From contig JAGYKB010000012.1 of assembly GCA_018401885.1 (NCBI GenBank), positions 1 to 64,000 on the forward strand: DNA of 64,000 bases, written 5' to 3'. The notes beneath the pieces are model-generated. The model was not told where the DNA came from, did no database searches, and saw only the letters and a list, made by a program, of their open reading frames with translations. Below, in pieces: positions 39,263 to 49,172 of the stretch; the stretch's first letter is position 1; every line of letters starts with the position of its first letter. The position numbers were made by a program, and so were the translations under genes. This DNA comes from Gammaproteobacteria bacterium (lineage in GTDB: Bacteria > Pseudomonadota > Gammaproteobacteria > Pseudomonadales > Pseudohongiellaceae).

Positions 39263-40501
39263 GTGCAAGCGATTGCTCAGTTAGAAGATTTTAGACAAGA
39301 AACGCGTGCGTGGCTTGAGGCAAACTGTCCGGCCTCCATGCGCACGCCTATGGTTGACGCCGAAGTTGTTTGGGGAGGACGCAAGGCAACATTTGTTAAC
39401 CCGGAGAGCAAAGTATGGCTAGAACGCATGGCCGATAAAGGGTGGACAACACCTACCTGGCCAAAAGAATACGGCGGTGGCGGGCTGAGCAAAGAAGAAT
39501 CGATAATTCTCTCGCAGGAAATGGCTCGGATAAATGCGCGTCCACCGCTCAATAGTTTTGGTATCAGTATGCTCGGTCCAGTACTTCTTGAGTCTGGTAC
39601 CCATGAACAAAAAATGGAGCACATTCCTAAGATTGTCCGTGGAGAGATTCGCTGGTGTCAGGGGTATTCTGAGCCGGGATCTGGGTCCGACCTGGCAAGT
39701 CTTAACACTAAAGCAGTTCTCGACGGCGATGAGTATGTTATCAACGGCTCCAAAGTGTGGACCTCCTATGCGGATAAAGCGGATTGGATTTTTTGCCTCG
39801 TACGCACCGATAGCGAGGTGCCTAAACACGCAGGGATCAGCTTTATCCTCTTCGACATGGATGCACCGGGTGTAACGACGAAGCCAATTAAGCTTATCAG
39901 CGGAATGTCGCCTTTCTGCGAGACATTTTTTGACAATGCGCGTGCTAAAGCCACCAACCTCGTAGGCGGCCTTAATAATGGATGGGCGATCGCTAAGCGT
40001 CTATTGCAGCACGAGCGCACGATGATTTCCGGTTTTGGTTTGGCAGGAAGTCAAGGCGATCGTGGCGGAACGACGTCGACAATGGATAGCGTCGAGCGGG
40101 CGGCGATGTACTACCGTGGTGATACCGATAAGATTTCCGATCCAGGTCTTCGCGATGAAATTGCACAATTTAAAATAGACAGTGCCGCGTTCGCGCTAAC
40201 TTCACAGCGTTCTATCGAGGAGTCGAAGCAGGGCCAGGGTCCAAACGCGACATCATCGATGCTAAAAAACTACGGGTGCGAGCTGAATAAGCGACGCTAT
40301 GAATTGCTCCTTTCTTCTCTTGGCAGTCAAGCACTTGGCTGGGAAGGTGAGGGTTTTGCGAACGATGAGATCGCCGTGACCCGCGAATGGTTGCGTTCTA
40401 AAGCGAACTCGATCGAAGGCGGCACCTCGGAGGTGCAGCTAAACGTGATCGCTAAACGTGTACTGGGTCTACCGGACATGCTTAGTCTAGTGCAGAAATA
40501 G
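39263..40501 (+). CDS. Acyl-CoA dehydrogenase (pair 2, first subunit)
   Basis: WCQGYSEPGSGSDLASLNTKAVLDGDEYVINGSKVWTSYA, SIEGGTSEVQLNVIAKRVLGL; GTG start. Confidence 0.94.
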   Translation: MQAIAQLEDFRQETRAWLEANCPASMRTPMVDAEVVWGGRKATFVNPESKVWLERMADKGWTTPTWPKEYGGGGLSKEESIILSQEMARINARPPLNSFGISMLGPVLLESGTHEQKMEHIPKIVRGEIRWCQGYSEPGSGSDLASLNTKAVLDGDEYVINGSKVWTSYADKADWIFCLVRTDSEVPKHAGISFILFDMDAPGVTTKPIKLISGMSPFCETFFDNARAKATNLVGGLNNGWAIAKRLLQHERTMISGFGLAGSQGDRGGTTSTMDSVERAAMYYRGDTDKISDPGLRDEIAQFKIDSAAFALTSQRSIEESKQGQGPNATSSMLKNYGCELNKRRYELLLSSLGSQALGWEGEGFANDEIAVTREWLRSKANSIEGGTSEVQLNVIAKRVLGLPDMLSLVQK

Positions 40502-40543
40502 AGAAACAACTCGGCGGCAATAGCCTGCGAACGAGAGAGAATT

Positions 40544-41692
40544 ATGAGTTTAGTATTAAGCGAAGATCAGCAATTGTTAAAAGATTCGGCGAAGGCATTC
40601 GTCGATCAGAACGCGCCGGTGTCGGTTTTACGGGGACTGAGGGATAGTAAGGATGCGCTAGGCTATGACCAGAACCTCTGGCGACAGATGCTCGAACTCG
40701 GCTGGGCTGGTATGGCTATCCCCGAAGCGTATGGCGGCTTTGAATTCGGTTATGGCGGCCTAGGTGTGGTCCTCGAAGAATCGGGTCGTACACTTCTCAG
40801 TTCGCCACTCATTGCCACTGTGCTGCTCGGCGCCTCTGCGATAAACGAGCTTGGTTCGGAGACGCAGAAAAGCGAACTATTACCAAAAGTCGTCAGTGGA
40901 GAACTGCTTCTCGCCCTCGCGATCGACGAAAAGCCTCATCATCGGCCTAACCGAATCGAAACGTCAGCAGTCAAAGCAGGCGACGGCTATGTACTCAATG
41001 GCTGCAAGACGTTCGTACTCGATGGGCATATTGCGAACAAGCTTGTAGTTGTTGCGCGAACGTCGGGTGCAATCGATGACGAGTCGGGCATTAGCCTCTT
41101 TTTGATTGATGCGAATACTGATGGCGTGTCGATCAATCGCAGCTGGATGGTAGACAGTCGTAACTCTGCAATGCTTAGTCTCAATGATGTGAAGATTGGC
41201 GGCGACGCACTTCTCGGCGCTGAGGGCAATGCCTATCCGGGTCTCACTCGGGTCTTGGATATTGGTCGTATCGGTGTCGCTGCTGAAATGCTAGGGAGCA
41301 TGCAGCAGGCATTCGATATCACTCTGGACTACCTGAAACAGCGCGAGCAGTTTGGCGTTCTCATTGGTTCTTTTCAGGGATTGCAACATCGCGCCGCCGA
41401 AATGTATTCCGAAATCGAATTGTGTAAATCGGCGGTCCGTGCCGCACTCTCTGCTCTGGACGACGCCGAGAAAACCGACGCTAAAATCGCTGAGCTCGCC
41501 AGTATTGCGAAAGCTAAACTCAGCGAGGTCGCTACCCTCGTGAGCAATGAAGCGGTGCAGATGCACGGTGGCATCGGTATGACAGACGAATACGATATCG
41601 GTTTCTACATGAAGCGCGCCCGCGTCGCGTCGGCTTTTCTAGGCGATGCGCTTTTTCATCGTGATCGTTACGCGAGCTTAAACGGCTTCTAG
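40544..41692 (+). CDS. Acyl-CoA dehydrogenase (pair 2, second subunit)
   Basis: LSEDQQLLKDSAKAFV, LKQREQFGVLIGSFQGLQHRAAEMY, NEAVQMHGGIGMTDEYDIGFYMKRARVA. Confidence 0.94.
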   Translation: MSLVLSEDQQLLKDSAKAFVDQNAPVSVLRGLRDSKDALGYDQNLWRQMLELGWAGMAIPEAYGGFEFGYGGLGVVLEESGRTLLSSPLIATVLLGASAINELGSETQKSELLPKVVSGELLLALAIDEKPHHRPNRIETSAVKAGDGYVLNGCKTFVLDGHIANKLVVVARTSGAIDDESGISLFLIDANTDGVSINRSWMVDSRNSAMLSLNDVKIGGDALLGAEGNAYPGLTRVLDIGRIGVAAEMLGSMQQAFDITLDYLKQREQFGVLIGSFQGLQHRAAEMYSEIELCKSAVRAALSALDDAEKTDAKIAELASIAKAKLSEVATLVSNEAVQMHGGIGMTDEYDIGFYMKRARVASAFLGDALFHRDRYASLNGF

Positions 41693-41707
41693 ATAAAGGG
41701 TTGATGC

Positions 41708-42085
41708 ATGGAGATGGATGAGTCGGTCAATGTTTTTGGCGAACCCCTCGAGCCCTGTGGAATGGATCCGGTTACCGGTTTCTTCCGCGATGGCTGCTGC
41801 AATACGAGTGAGATCGACCATGGCTGTCACACGGTTTGCGTGGCCGTGACCGATGAGTTTCTGACTTACACGCGCTCGCAGGGTAATGATCTGAGCACGC
41901 CAGTGCCAGCCTTTGGTTTTCCCGGCCTCAAAGCGGGTGACTCTTGGTGTTTGTGTGCGTCGCGCTGGCTTGAGGCTCACGATGAGGGGAAAGCCCCGCG
42001 TGTTTTTCTTCGGCGTACGCACCTAAAAACGCTAGAGACTGTCGCGCTGGAGGTCCTGCGAAGCTATGCGGTTGACCTGAGTTAA
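41708..42085 (+). CDS. DUF2237 family protein
   Basis: NVFGEPLEPCGMDPVTGFFRDGCCNT, HTVCVAVTDEFL, GDSWCLCASRWLEA. Confidence 0.9.
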   Translation: MEMDESVNVFGEPLEPCGMDPVTGFFRDGCCNTSEIDHGCHTVCVAVTDEFLTYTRSQGNDLSTPVPAFGFPGLKAGDSWCLCASRWLEAHDEGKAPRVFLRRTHLKTLETVALEVLRSYAVDLS

Positions 42086-42137
42086 TCCCGCTTACTGCCT
42101 ACTCTGCGTTGCGGCAGGCTATCGGTTGGCATATCGA

Positions 42138-43070
42138 ATGTTAGAAATGTGGAAGCGTAGCGAAACAAAACTCAGCGTTCTTTTAGAACAGTGGCCAGCA
42201 CGACAGCTAGCAAGGCGGCTAAGCTGCGCCGCGCCGCTCGCCTTCCTTTTGCTGTTCTCGAGCTGTTCTACTGAGAAGGGTGCGGGGCAGAGAATGGAGC
42301 AGGAAACGAAGCCAGCGCTAATAGTCAAACCTCTCAATGATGCGCAGAGAGTCGCCAGCGGTTTTGCTGGGGGTGTTTTTTTGCTAGACGGCGAGACGGG
42401 TGATGTGTTCGCGACGAACGAGCAGTGGCTTGTGCGAGAAGCCATCCCCGCGTCCACTTTTAAGGTGTTTAGTTCGCTTGCCGCGCTTGAATCCGGTGTC
42501 GTCGCCTCGACAGACCAAATCATCCGCCTACCTCACTATACAAGTACCCGAGAGGAAATTAACCGAGACCTCGATTTTGCTAGCGCCTTCGCGCTGTCGG
42601 CATTACCTCACTATCAGCACTTAGTGCGAGAAATTGGTGCTGTGAGAATGCAGTCCTATCTCGACAACGTAGGCTACGGCAATCGCTCAATGGGTGGGGG
42701 AGTTGACCAGTTTTGGATAAGCGGAGACCTGCGCATTACGCCCCTCGAACAGCTCGAGTTTCTTCGGCGTCTCTATCGTTCTGATCTGCCCTTCGGGCAA
42801 GAGGTCATGGCGCAGGTTAAGCAGATAATGCAGCGAGACGAATATGGCGGTAGAGTCTATGGAAAAACCGGTTGGGCGACAGCGGCGGAAGGTCTGCACA
42901 CCGGTTGGTCAGTGGGGTGGCTTGAGCGGGAACCGAAAGAGCCGCTGTACTTTGCCACGCTTTTGCAAACAATGACGCCAGGCGACGGTTTTCTTACTAC
43001 TCGCCTAGCGTTGTCATTAGAGGCGCTCGCACAAGCCGTGCCGACGCTGAAGGCAGTCGATACGCGATAA
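42138..43070 (+). CDS. Class D (OXA-type) beta-lactamase-like lipoprotein
   Basis: Lipobox LFSSC; PASTFKVFSSLAALESG, YGN, FWISGDLRITPLEQLEFLRRLY, YGKTGW, GWSVGWLERE. ATG at 42138 proposed. Confidence 0.85.
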   Translation: MLEMWKRSETKLSVLLEQWPARQLARRLSCAAPLAFLLLFSSCSTEKGAGQRMEQETKPALIVKPLNDAQRVASGFAGGVFLLDGETGDVFATNEQWLVREAIPASTFKVFSSLAALESGVVASTDQIIRLPHYTSTREEINRDLDFASAFALSALPHYQHLVREIGAVRMQSYLDNVGYGNRSMGGGVDQFWISGDLRITPLEQLEFLRRLYRSDLPFGQEVMAQVKQIMQRDEYGGRVYGKTGWATAAEGLHTGWSVGWLEREPKEPLYFATLLQTMTPGDGFLTTRLALSLEALAQAVPTLKAVDTR

Positions 43071-43169
43071 ATTAGGCTGCCAAGAACAGGGCTTGACAGG
43101 TAGACTGAGCGCTTTACGCAATCTATCTGGCCGTGGGCCCTGCAAGCGAGCTTTTCTGGAGGACAAATA

Positions 43170-45689
43170 ATGAAGAATTCGGTGACGATAAAAACGTTTT
43201 CTATTCTAGTTCTTGGCGTGGCGCTGCTGTCGAGCGCAGTGGCACAGGTGCCGATCATTCAGCCAGGCGCGCCGGGTCAGCCAAGCCGTCAAATTACAAT
43301 CGAAGAAGCCTCCGATCTTGCGAGCCTTAGCTATACCGATGCCGATGTGAAATTTATGCAGGGGATGATCATGCATCATTCTCAAGCACTGCAGATGGCC
43401 GAAATGGTCGAGACACGAAGCTCTCGTGAAGCCATTCAACTGATGGCTCTGCGCATCTCACTCTCGCAAGAGGACGAGATTGCGATGATGGAGGACTGGT
43501 TGGTAGAGCGAGGATTGCCGCGTGCTATGCCGATGGCGGACATGCAGGCGATGGCTGCAAATCCGGAGATGATGCCCGGGATACTTACCGAGGCGGAGTT
43601 CAACGAACTCGCCGGATTAGCCGGACAAGAATTCGATTCGCGCTTTCTTCAGTTGATGATCAAACATCATGAGGGGGCAATAAGCATGGTCGATCGATTG
43701 CTCGACCAACCCGGTACTGCTCAAGATTCTGTGCTTTTTGCATTCACTACAGATGTGACCTCAGACCAGACCAGCGAGATAGAGCGCATGAGCGCGATGC
43801 TTGCCGGATTCTCCCCCGATCCTCGAGTAAACCTCAAACCTGGGTACGATGACGCTGGGCAGGCAGCACTTAATATGCGTTTGCTTGCTGCGTTGCCGAA
43901 GCCCGACGGCTTTTTTGACCCAGATAATCCTCAGGGATTGCCTATGAGTCGAGCGCGGCCTCAGGCAATACAATCGTCTGATGCAGAAGAGGAATCTAGC
44001 GCTGAGGGCGATGAGACCCAAGACGACTCGGCCATCGAAACGCTGACTAACGCTGCAGACGAAGGCGTCGTTCCTGCCGATACAGAGGACGAGACGGCGG
44101 AGCCACGTCCAAGTCTGATGAATTTCGCAAACACCGATTTGGTGTTCGCCGGCGATGTTGTTGTAGCGGGCAACTATCATGGCTTTAACGCCTACGATAT
44201 TTCGTTACCGCGCGAACCAAAGTTACTCAGCTCAGTCGTTTGTCCCGGTGGGCAGGGGGACGTCTCTGTTATTGGTAATTTGCTGATCATGTCGGTCGAA
44301 CAGACTCGTGGGCGCCTAGATTGCGGACTCCAAGGTGTAGCTGAGCCGGAAAGCGCTGAGCGCTTCCGCGGGATACGCATCTTCGACATAAGTGATTTTA
44401 GAATGCCTATTCAAGTGGGTGCGGTGCAGACCTGTCGCGGCTCGCATACCCATACAGTCGTTACTGATCCCGACGACGCCGGTAATCTCTATATTTACGG
44501 TTCGGGAACAAGCTCTGTGCGTCCGGGCGAAGAACTCGACGGCTGCTACGATGAATCGCCCTATGAGAATCCGGAGTCAGCGCTTTTTCGCATTGATGTC
44601 ATTCAGATTCCCGTCAACGATCCCGCCTCGGCACGCGTGGTTAACAGGCCGACAATATTTTCGGATCCCGCCTCTGGTGTCATAGCAGGTCTGTGGGAAG
44701 GTGGTGATCACGGTCCTGGTACACAAACGACGCGCGAAACCAATCAGTGTCACGATATTACGGCCTATCCCGAAGTGGGTCTCGCAGCGGGTGCCTGTTC
44801 AGGCAATGGCATCCTGTTAGATATCTCCGATCCTGCCAATCCCACCAGGCTAGCTGAGGTTATAGACCCAGGGTTTGCCTACTGGCACTCGGCCACTTTT
44901 AGTAATGACGGCCGTAAAGTGGTATTCACGGACGAGTGGGGTGGCGGTTCTCGTCCGCGCTGCAGAGCATCTGACCCGCTAACATGGGGCGCCGACGCTA
45001 TTTACGATATTGTAGATAACCAGATGCAGTTCCGCAGCTACTTCAAAATGCCCGCCCCACAGACTGATCAGGAGAATTGCGTCGCACACAATGGCTCGCT
45101 TATCCCTGTCCCAGGTCGCGACATCATGGTACAGGCCTGGTATCAGGGTGGAATCTCGGTTTTCGATTTTACCGATTCCTCCAATCCCCAAGAAATCGCT
45201 TTCTTTGACCGTGGCCCGGTCGATGCTGAGGAACTTATTCTCGGTGGTTATTGGTCAGCCTATTGGTTCGAAGGACTCATCTATGGTACTGAAATCGCAC
45301 GCGGTTTCGATGTCTTCGAACTTTTGCCGAGTGATTTCATTAGCGAAAATGAAATCGCAGCTGCATCGTTGCGAAGCTCGGGTGGTACGTTTAATGCCCA
45401 ACGGCAAGAGCAGCATGTATGGCCGGCCGAACCAGTTGTCGCTCTTGCCTATCTCGATCAGTTGCTGCGCAGCGAAGTAGTGACATCGGATAGGGCAGAA
45501 GACCTCAGCGCAGCGCTTAGCGATGCGCAGGACCGTTTAGACAACAACGTTCGCGACGATCGAGTTGCAGGCAAACTTAGGTCGCTGGCCGTGTCCTTCG
45601 ATACAGAAGCGGACTCCTCGCGCGGCAGAACGCGTGATCGTCTCGAATTGCTCAGCGAGTCTCTCGAGGCGATTGCAGAGAAACTCTAA
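43170..45689 (+). CDS. DUF305 domain fused to an LVIVD-repeat-like beta-propeller domain (secreted)
   Basis: Signal peptide; DUF305 motifs KFMQGMIMHHSQALQMAEMV and EFDSRFLQLMIKHHEGAISMVDRLL; acidic Ser/Glu/Asp linker; propeller-type repeats VVAGNYHGFNAYDISLPREPKLLS, RGIRIFDISDFRMPIQVG, GGISVFDFTDSSNPQEIAF. Confidence 0.8.
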   Translation: MKNSVTIKTFSILVLGVALLSSAVAQVPIIQPGAPGQPSRQITIEEASDLASLSYTDADVKFMQGMIMHHSQALQMAEMVETRSSREAIQLMALRISLSQEDEIAMMEDWLVERGLPRAMPMADMQAMAANPEMMPGILTEAEFNELAGLAGQEFDSRFLQLMIKHHEGAISMVDRLLDQPGTAQDSVLFAFTTDVTSDQTSEIERMSAMLAGFSPDPRVNLKPGYDDAGQAALNMRLLAALPKPDGFFDPDNPQGLPMSRARPQAIQSSDAEEESSAEGDETQDDSAIETLTNAADEGVVPADTEDETAEPRPSLMNFANTDLVFAGDVVVAGNYHGFNAYDISLPREPKLLSSVVCPGGQGDVSVIGNLLIMSVEQTRGRLDCGLQGVAEPESAERFRGIRIFDISDFRMPIQVGAVQTCRGSHTHTVVTDPDDAGNLYIYGSGTSSVRPGEELDGCYDESPYENPESALFRIDVIQIPVNDPASARVVNRPTIFSDPASGVIAGLWEGGDHGPGTQTTRETNQCHDITAYPEVGLAAGACSGNGILLDISDPANPTRLAEVIDPGFAYWHSATFSNDGRKVVFTDEWGGGSRPRCRASDPLTWGADAIYDIVDNQMQFRSYFKMPAPQTDQENCVAHNGSLIPVPGRDIMVQAWYQGGISVFDFTDSSNPQEIAFFDRGPVDAEELILGGYWSAYWFEGLIYGTEIARGFDVFELLPSDFISENEIAAASLRSSGGTFNAQRQEQHVWPAEPVVALAYLDQLLRSEVVTSDRAEDLSAALSDAQDRLDNNVRDDRVAGKLRSLAVSFDTEADSSRGRTRDRLELLSESLEAIAEKL

Positions 45690-45711
45690 GTCATAGTATG
45701 GAACTTTAAAA

Positions 45712-46146
45712 ATGAGTCTTACCCCTTTTCATATCGCTGTCCAGGTGCGTGACATAGACGAGGCGCGCGAATTTTACGGTCAGAAAATGGGCTTTCCTGA
45801 AGGAAGAAGCGCATCTGACTGGATAGACTTTGATATGTTTGGACATCAGTTTGTGGTTCATCTGAATCGAGACCTTGGCCCGCAGGGCTCAGTGCGCAGC
45901 ATAGCTAATGCCGTCGATGGACACGGTGTTCCCGTTCCACATTGTGGCGTTGTGCTGGCGTTTGAGGACTGGGAACGTTTTGCTGATAGAGCACGGGAAT
46001 TCGTCGACGAATTTGTGATTGAACCCTATGTGAGATTCGCTGGTGAAGTCGGCGAACAAGGCACGATGTTTTTCTGTGACCCCAGCGGCAACGCATTAGA
46101 ATTTAAGGGATTTAAGGATATCGCTTCGCAGCTGTTCGCAAAGTGA
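45712..46146 (+). CDS. VOC-family (glyoxalase-like) protein
   Basis: PFHIAVQVRDIDEAREFYGQKMGFPEGR, MFFCDPSGNALEFKGF. Confidence 0.9.
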   Translation: MSLTPFHIAVQVRDIDEAREFYGQKMGFPEGRSASDWIDFDMFGHQFVVHLNRDLGPQGSVRSIANAVDGHGVPVPHCGVVLAFEDWERFADRAREFVDEFVIEPYVRFAGEVGEQGTMFFCDPSGNALEFKGFKDIASQLFAK

Positions 46147-46166
46147 CTCCCTAAAAGGGTGTCTGC

Positions 46167-46721
46167 ATGATCGCCGATATACTCAAAGCGATAATCGAGC
46201 TGGGGCTGCCATTAGCCTTGCTAAGCTGGCTCATTTTTATGCGATTATTCGTTAGCGGTGAGTTGGATCGGCAATCTGACCGGAAAAGCATTGAACGCGG
46301 CGTAAAAAAGATAAAAAAGTCATTCAAGAGCGAGAAGAAAAAATCATTCGCCGAAAAATCTAAAACCGACTTTGTCTTCGAAAAATGGATGTACTTCGGC
46401 AGCGGCTTTTACGGTCTTGCAGCACTCTGGACATTCTTGGTCATTGAGCTGAGTGAGTTGATAGACTTCGTCTTCAATTTCCCCGGCCTTGATGTGATCT
46501 TCGGCGACGGACTCATTTCCTTTCTCTTCAACTTAGGTATGAATCAACTGGGCAATCTGATCAGTGCATTTGTGTGGTTCAGTTATTGGGACGGCTCTGT
46601 GCTCATTTGGGTATTGGTCGCCTACGCAGGATATTATGCCGGCATCGAGGCGGCGCGGCGCAACCTAAAAGTCTCGAAAGAAACATTGCTCGAACGGGTG
46701 AGGCGCCGTTCTAGCGACTAA
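46167..46721 (+). CDS. Uncharacterised membrane protein
   Basis: Three to four hydrophobic segments, Lys-rich cytoplasmic stretch (KKIKKSFKSEKKKSF); intact ORF with plausible spacing. Confidence 0.65.
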   Translation: MIADILKAIIELGLPLALLSWLIFMRLFVSGELDRQSDRKSIERGVKKIKKSFKSEKKKSFAEKSKTDFVFEKWMYFGSGFYGLAALWTFLVIELSELIDFVFNFPGLDVIFGDGLISFLFNLGMNQLGNLISAFVWFSYWDGSVLIWVLVAYAGYYAGIEAARRNLKVSKETLLERVRRRSSD

Positions 46722-46744
46722 CTTGGACTGCATCGTAGCGCAGG

Positions 46745-47770
46745 CTACGCCGCTTTTTCTTCGGCGCCGGCAAGCTCAAATTCCTTAGCGAGTAATTCAT
46801 AAGAGCGCAAGCGTGCTCGATGATCATGTACGATAGTCACTAGCATGATTTCCTCCACACCAAACTGAGTTGCAAGCGACTCAAGCTTTGCTCTTACCTG
46901 CGCCGGTGTTCCTACCGCGCGCTTTTCTTGGTTAGAATGAATGAGCGCGAGTTCGCTCGCTGCGTAAGGGTAATCGAGAGCCTCTTCGGGTGTAGGAAAA
47001 GGCCCAGGGTTGCCTCGGAGTAATCGGATATACCAGAGGTCACGGCTACTCGCGAGTCGTTTGGCCTCTTCTTCGGTGTCTGCACAGACAGCAAACAGTG
47101 AGAGGCACGTATGGGGCCTGTCGAGATTCGGTCCTGGTTTAAACCGAGCGCGATAGAGATTAAATATATCGGTGCTAATATTGGGATTAATAAAATAGGC
47201 GAAGTTGTAGGGCAAGCCAGCGAGCCCAGCAAGTGTTGCGCTGTCCTCGCTAGAGCCTAGCATCCACATTTCAGGTGGCACCTCGGTCTGAGGGAAGGCA
47301 CGCGCATTCTCCATGCCCGGGGTCGGCGGATCAGTGTCATTCAGCAGAGCCTGAAGGTCAGCGATCATATTGGGGAAGTGTTCGGGCCCCACGCGTGAAC
47401 CATAGCGAATCGCGGCGGCGGTAAAGGGATCTGTGCCCGGTGCGCGTCCGACACCGAGGTCCACGCGGTTTGGATAAAGTGTCTGCAGTAATTTGAAGTT
47501 TTCAGCGACTTTGTAAGGGCTGTAATGGGGCAACATTACACCGCCTGAACCTAACCTGATACGCGCTGTCTCGGCGCCCAGGCGGCCCAGTAATACTTCA
47601 GGCGAGCAGCCGGCGAGCGCGCCTGATGCATGATGCTCAGAGACCCAGTAGCGATGGTAGCCGAGCCTATCCACATGACCCGCCAGCTCGATTGTTTCCT
47701 GCAGTGCGGCATAGGGAGTGCTGCCGGCACGTACGGGAGATTGATCGAGCACAGAGAGAGTGAATGGCAT
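46745..47770 (-). CDS. LLM-class flavin-dependent oxidoreductase
   Basis: LSVLDQSPVRAG, YWVSEHHASGALAGCSPEVLLG, RIRLGSGGVMLPHYSPYKVAENFKLL, RVDLGVGRAPG. Confidence 0.95.
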   Translation of the reverse strand: MPFTLSVLDQSPVRAGSTPYAALQETIELAGHVDRLGYHRYWVSEHHASGALAGCSPEVLLGRLGAETARIRLGSGGVMLPHYSPYKVAENFKLLQTLYPNRVDLGVGRAPGTDPFTAAAIRYGSRVGPEHFPNMIADLQALLNDTDPPTPGMENARAFPQTEVPPEMWMLGSSEDSATLAGLAGLPYNFAYFINPNISTDIFNLYRARFKPGPNLDRPHTCLSLFAVCADTEEEAKRLASSRDLWYIRLLRGNPGPFPTPEEALDYPYAASELALIHSNQEKRAVGTPAQVRAKLESLATQFGVEEIMLVTIVHDHRARLRSYELLAKEFELAGAEEKAA

Positions 47771-47772
47771 GA

Positions 47773-49101
47773 TTAATCTACTATCGACTGATAAACACCG
47801 TTGCGTAAGGTGATGTGATCGTCAAGCCCAGTCGCGGGAATTATCTGCGTGAGGTAGACGACAACGAGGCCTTCTATGGGATCTACCCAGTAGGTCGAAT
47901 GATAGGCGCCGCCCCAGGCATATTCGCCTTCAGACCCGAGGGTGCCCCGCAAGCCGAGGTCTGTCGCTATCGAAAAACCTAGACCGAAGCCCTGACCAGG
48001 TCGAAATTCGATCTCACCGAGGTGATCCGTTGTCATGAGTTCGATGGTCTTTCGGGACACTAAGCGTTGGCCATTATACTCACCGCCATTCAACGTCATT
48101 TGCAAAAATTTCGCGTAGTCGGCAGCTGTTGAAAGCAGTCCGGCGCCTCCAGAGTAGCTTTGCTGCGGCCCCTCGGCATAGAGACCTTGGCTTTGCATGC
48201 CGTTCGTCTCGGGGATGCTCTCTATACCGCCCCCATCTTTAGGTCGATAAACAGTTGCAAGGCGAGCGCGTTTTTCAGGCGGGAGGTAGAAATGTGTGTC
48301 ATTCATGCCCAGGGGCGCGAAAATATTGTTCGCGAAAAAATCGGCGAGATTCTCGCCGCTAACGACTTCGACGACTGCGCCGAGGATGTCGGTATTGTAA
48401 CCGTAAATCCAGCTTTCACCGGGATGGGCATCGAGCGGGAGTGATGCCATGCGTGCAATTGTTTTTCGAATAGGCTCTTCGCGGTCGGCGAAATACCAGC
48501 CTTGCATGTTTGCCCGCTGCCACTCCGCTGCACTGGGTCCTGTTCCGTAACTCATGCCGCCCGTGTGCGTGAGCAGATGGCGTAAGGTGATTTTAGTTCG
48601 GGCAGGCTCGAGTGTGTAGCCGCCAGAGTCGTCAGGCACCGCAACTTGAACATCACTCCACTCGGGGAGATACTTGGACAGGGGCTGATTTATATCGAGC
48701 TGTCCTCTCTCTTGCAGCATCATGATGGCAAGGCTTGTAATAGCTTTAGTCTGCGAGGCGATTCGAAATATAGTATCGGGCGTCATGGGTATGGCTCGAG
48801 CAACGTCCTGCAGCCCATTCGCCTCATGTGCAACCACCTCTCCATGGCGCATGACAACATACACTTGCCCTGACAAGCGGTTGTCCGTGGCATAGGCTTC
48901 AAGATTGGCGTCAAGCCTTGCGAGGCGCTCGCCTGACATGCCCACACGCTCTGGTACAACTGTTGTGTCAGCAAAGACGACTGAGGGAGTCAAAAGTGTC
49001 GCCGTCGCGAGAGCGAAAACACTAAGCAGAGACTGTAAAGACTTTGAGGCGCGCGGCTGCAGAGTGCTGCAGTGAGTATTCTGGCGATGTGTCGAAGGCA
49101 T
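47773..49101 (-). CDS. Serine hydrolase (beta-lactamase/EstB family)
   Basis: FRIASQTKAITSLAIMMLQERG, HLLTHTGGMSYG, YGYNTDILGAVVEVVSG. ATG at 49101 proposed. Confidence 0.93.
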   Translation of the reverse strand: MPSTHRQNTHCSTLQPRASKSLQSLLSVFALATATLLTPSVVFADTTVVPERVGMSGERLARLDANLEAYATDNRLSGQVYVVMRHGEVVAHEANGLQDVARAIPMTPDTIFRIASQTKAITSLAIMMLQERGQLDINQPLSKYLPEWSDVQVAVPDDSGGYTLEPARTKITLRHLLTHTGGMSYGTGPSAAEWQRANMQGWYFADREEPIRKTIARMASLPLDAHPGESWIYGYNTDILGAVVEVVSGENLADFFANNIFAPLGMNDTHFYLPPEKRARLATVYRPKDGGGIESIPETNGMQSQGLYAEGPQQSYSGGAGLLSTAADYAKFLQMTLNGGEYNGQRLVSRKTIELMTTDHLGEIEFRPGQGFGLGFSIATDLGLRGTLGSEGEYAWGGAYHSTYWVDPIEGLVVVYLTQIIPATGLDDHITLRNGVYQSIVD

Positions 49102-49172
49102 AGCTAAGCTCCCACTTTGTTGTTTTTTATTGTAATCATCATCCCAAATTATTGATCGCGAGCTTTGACAAA

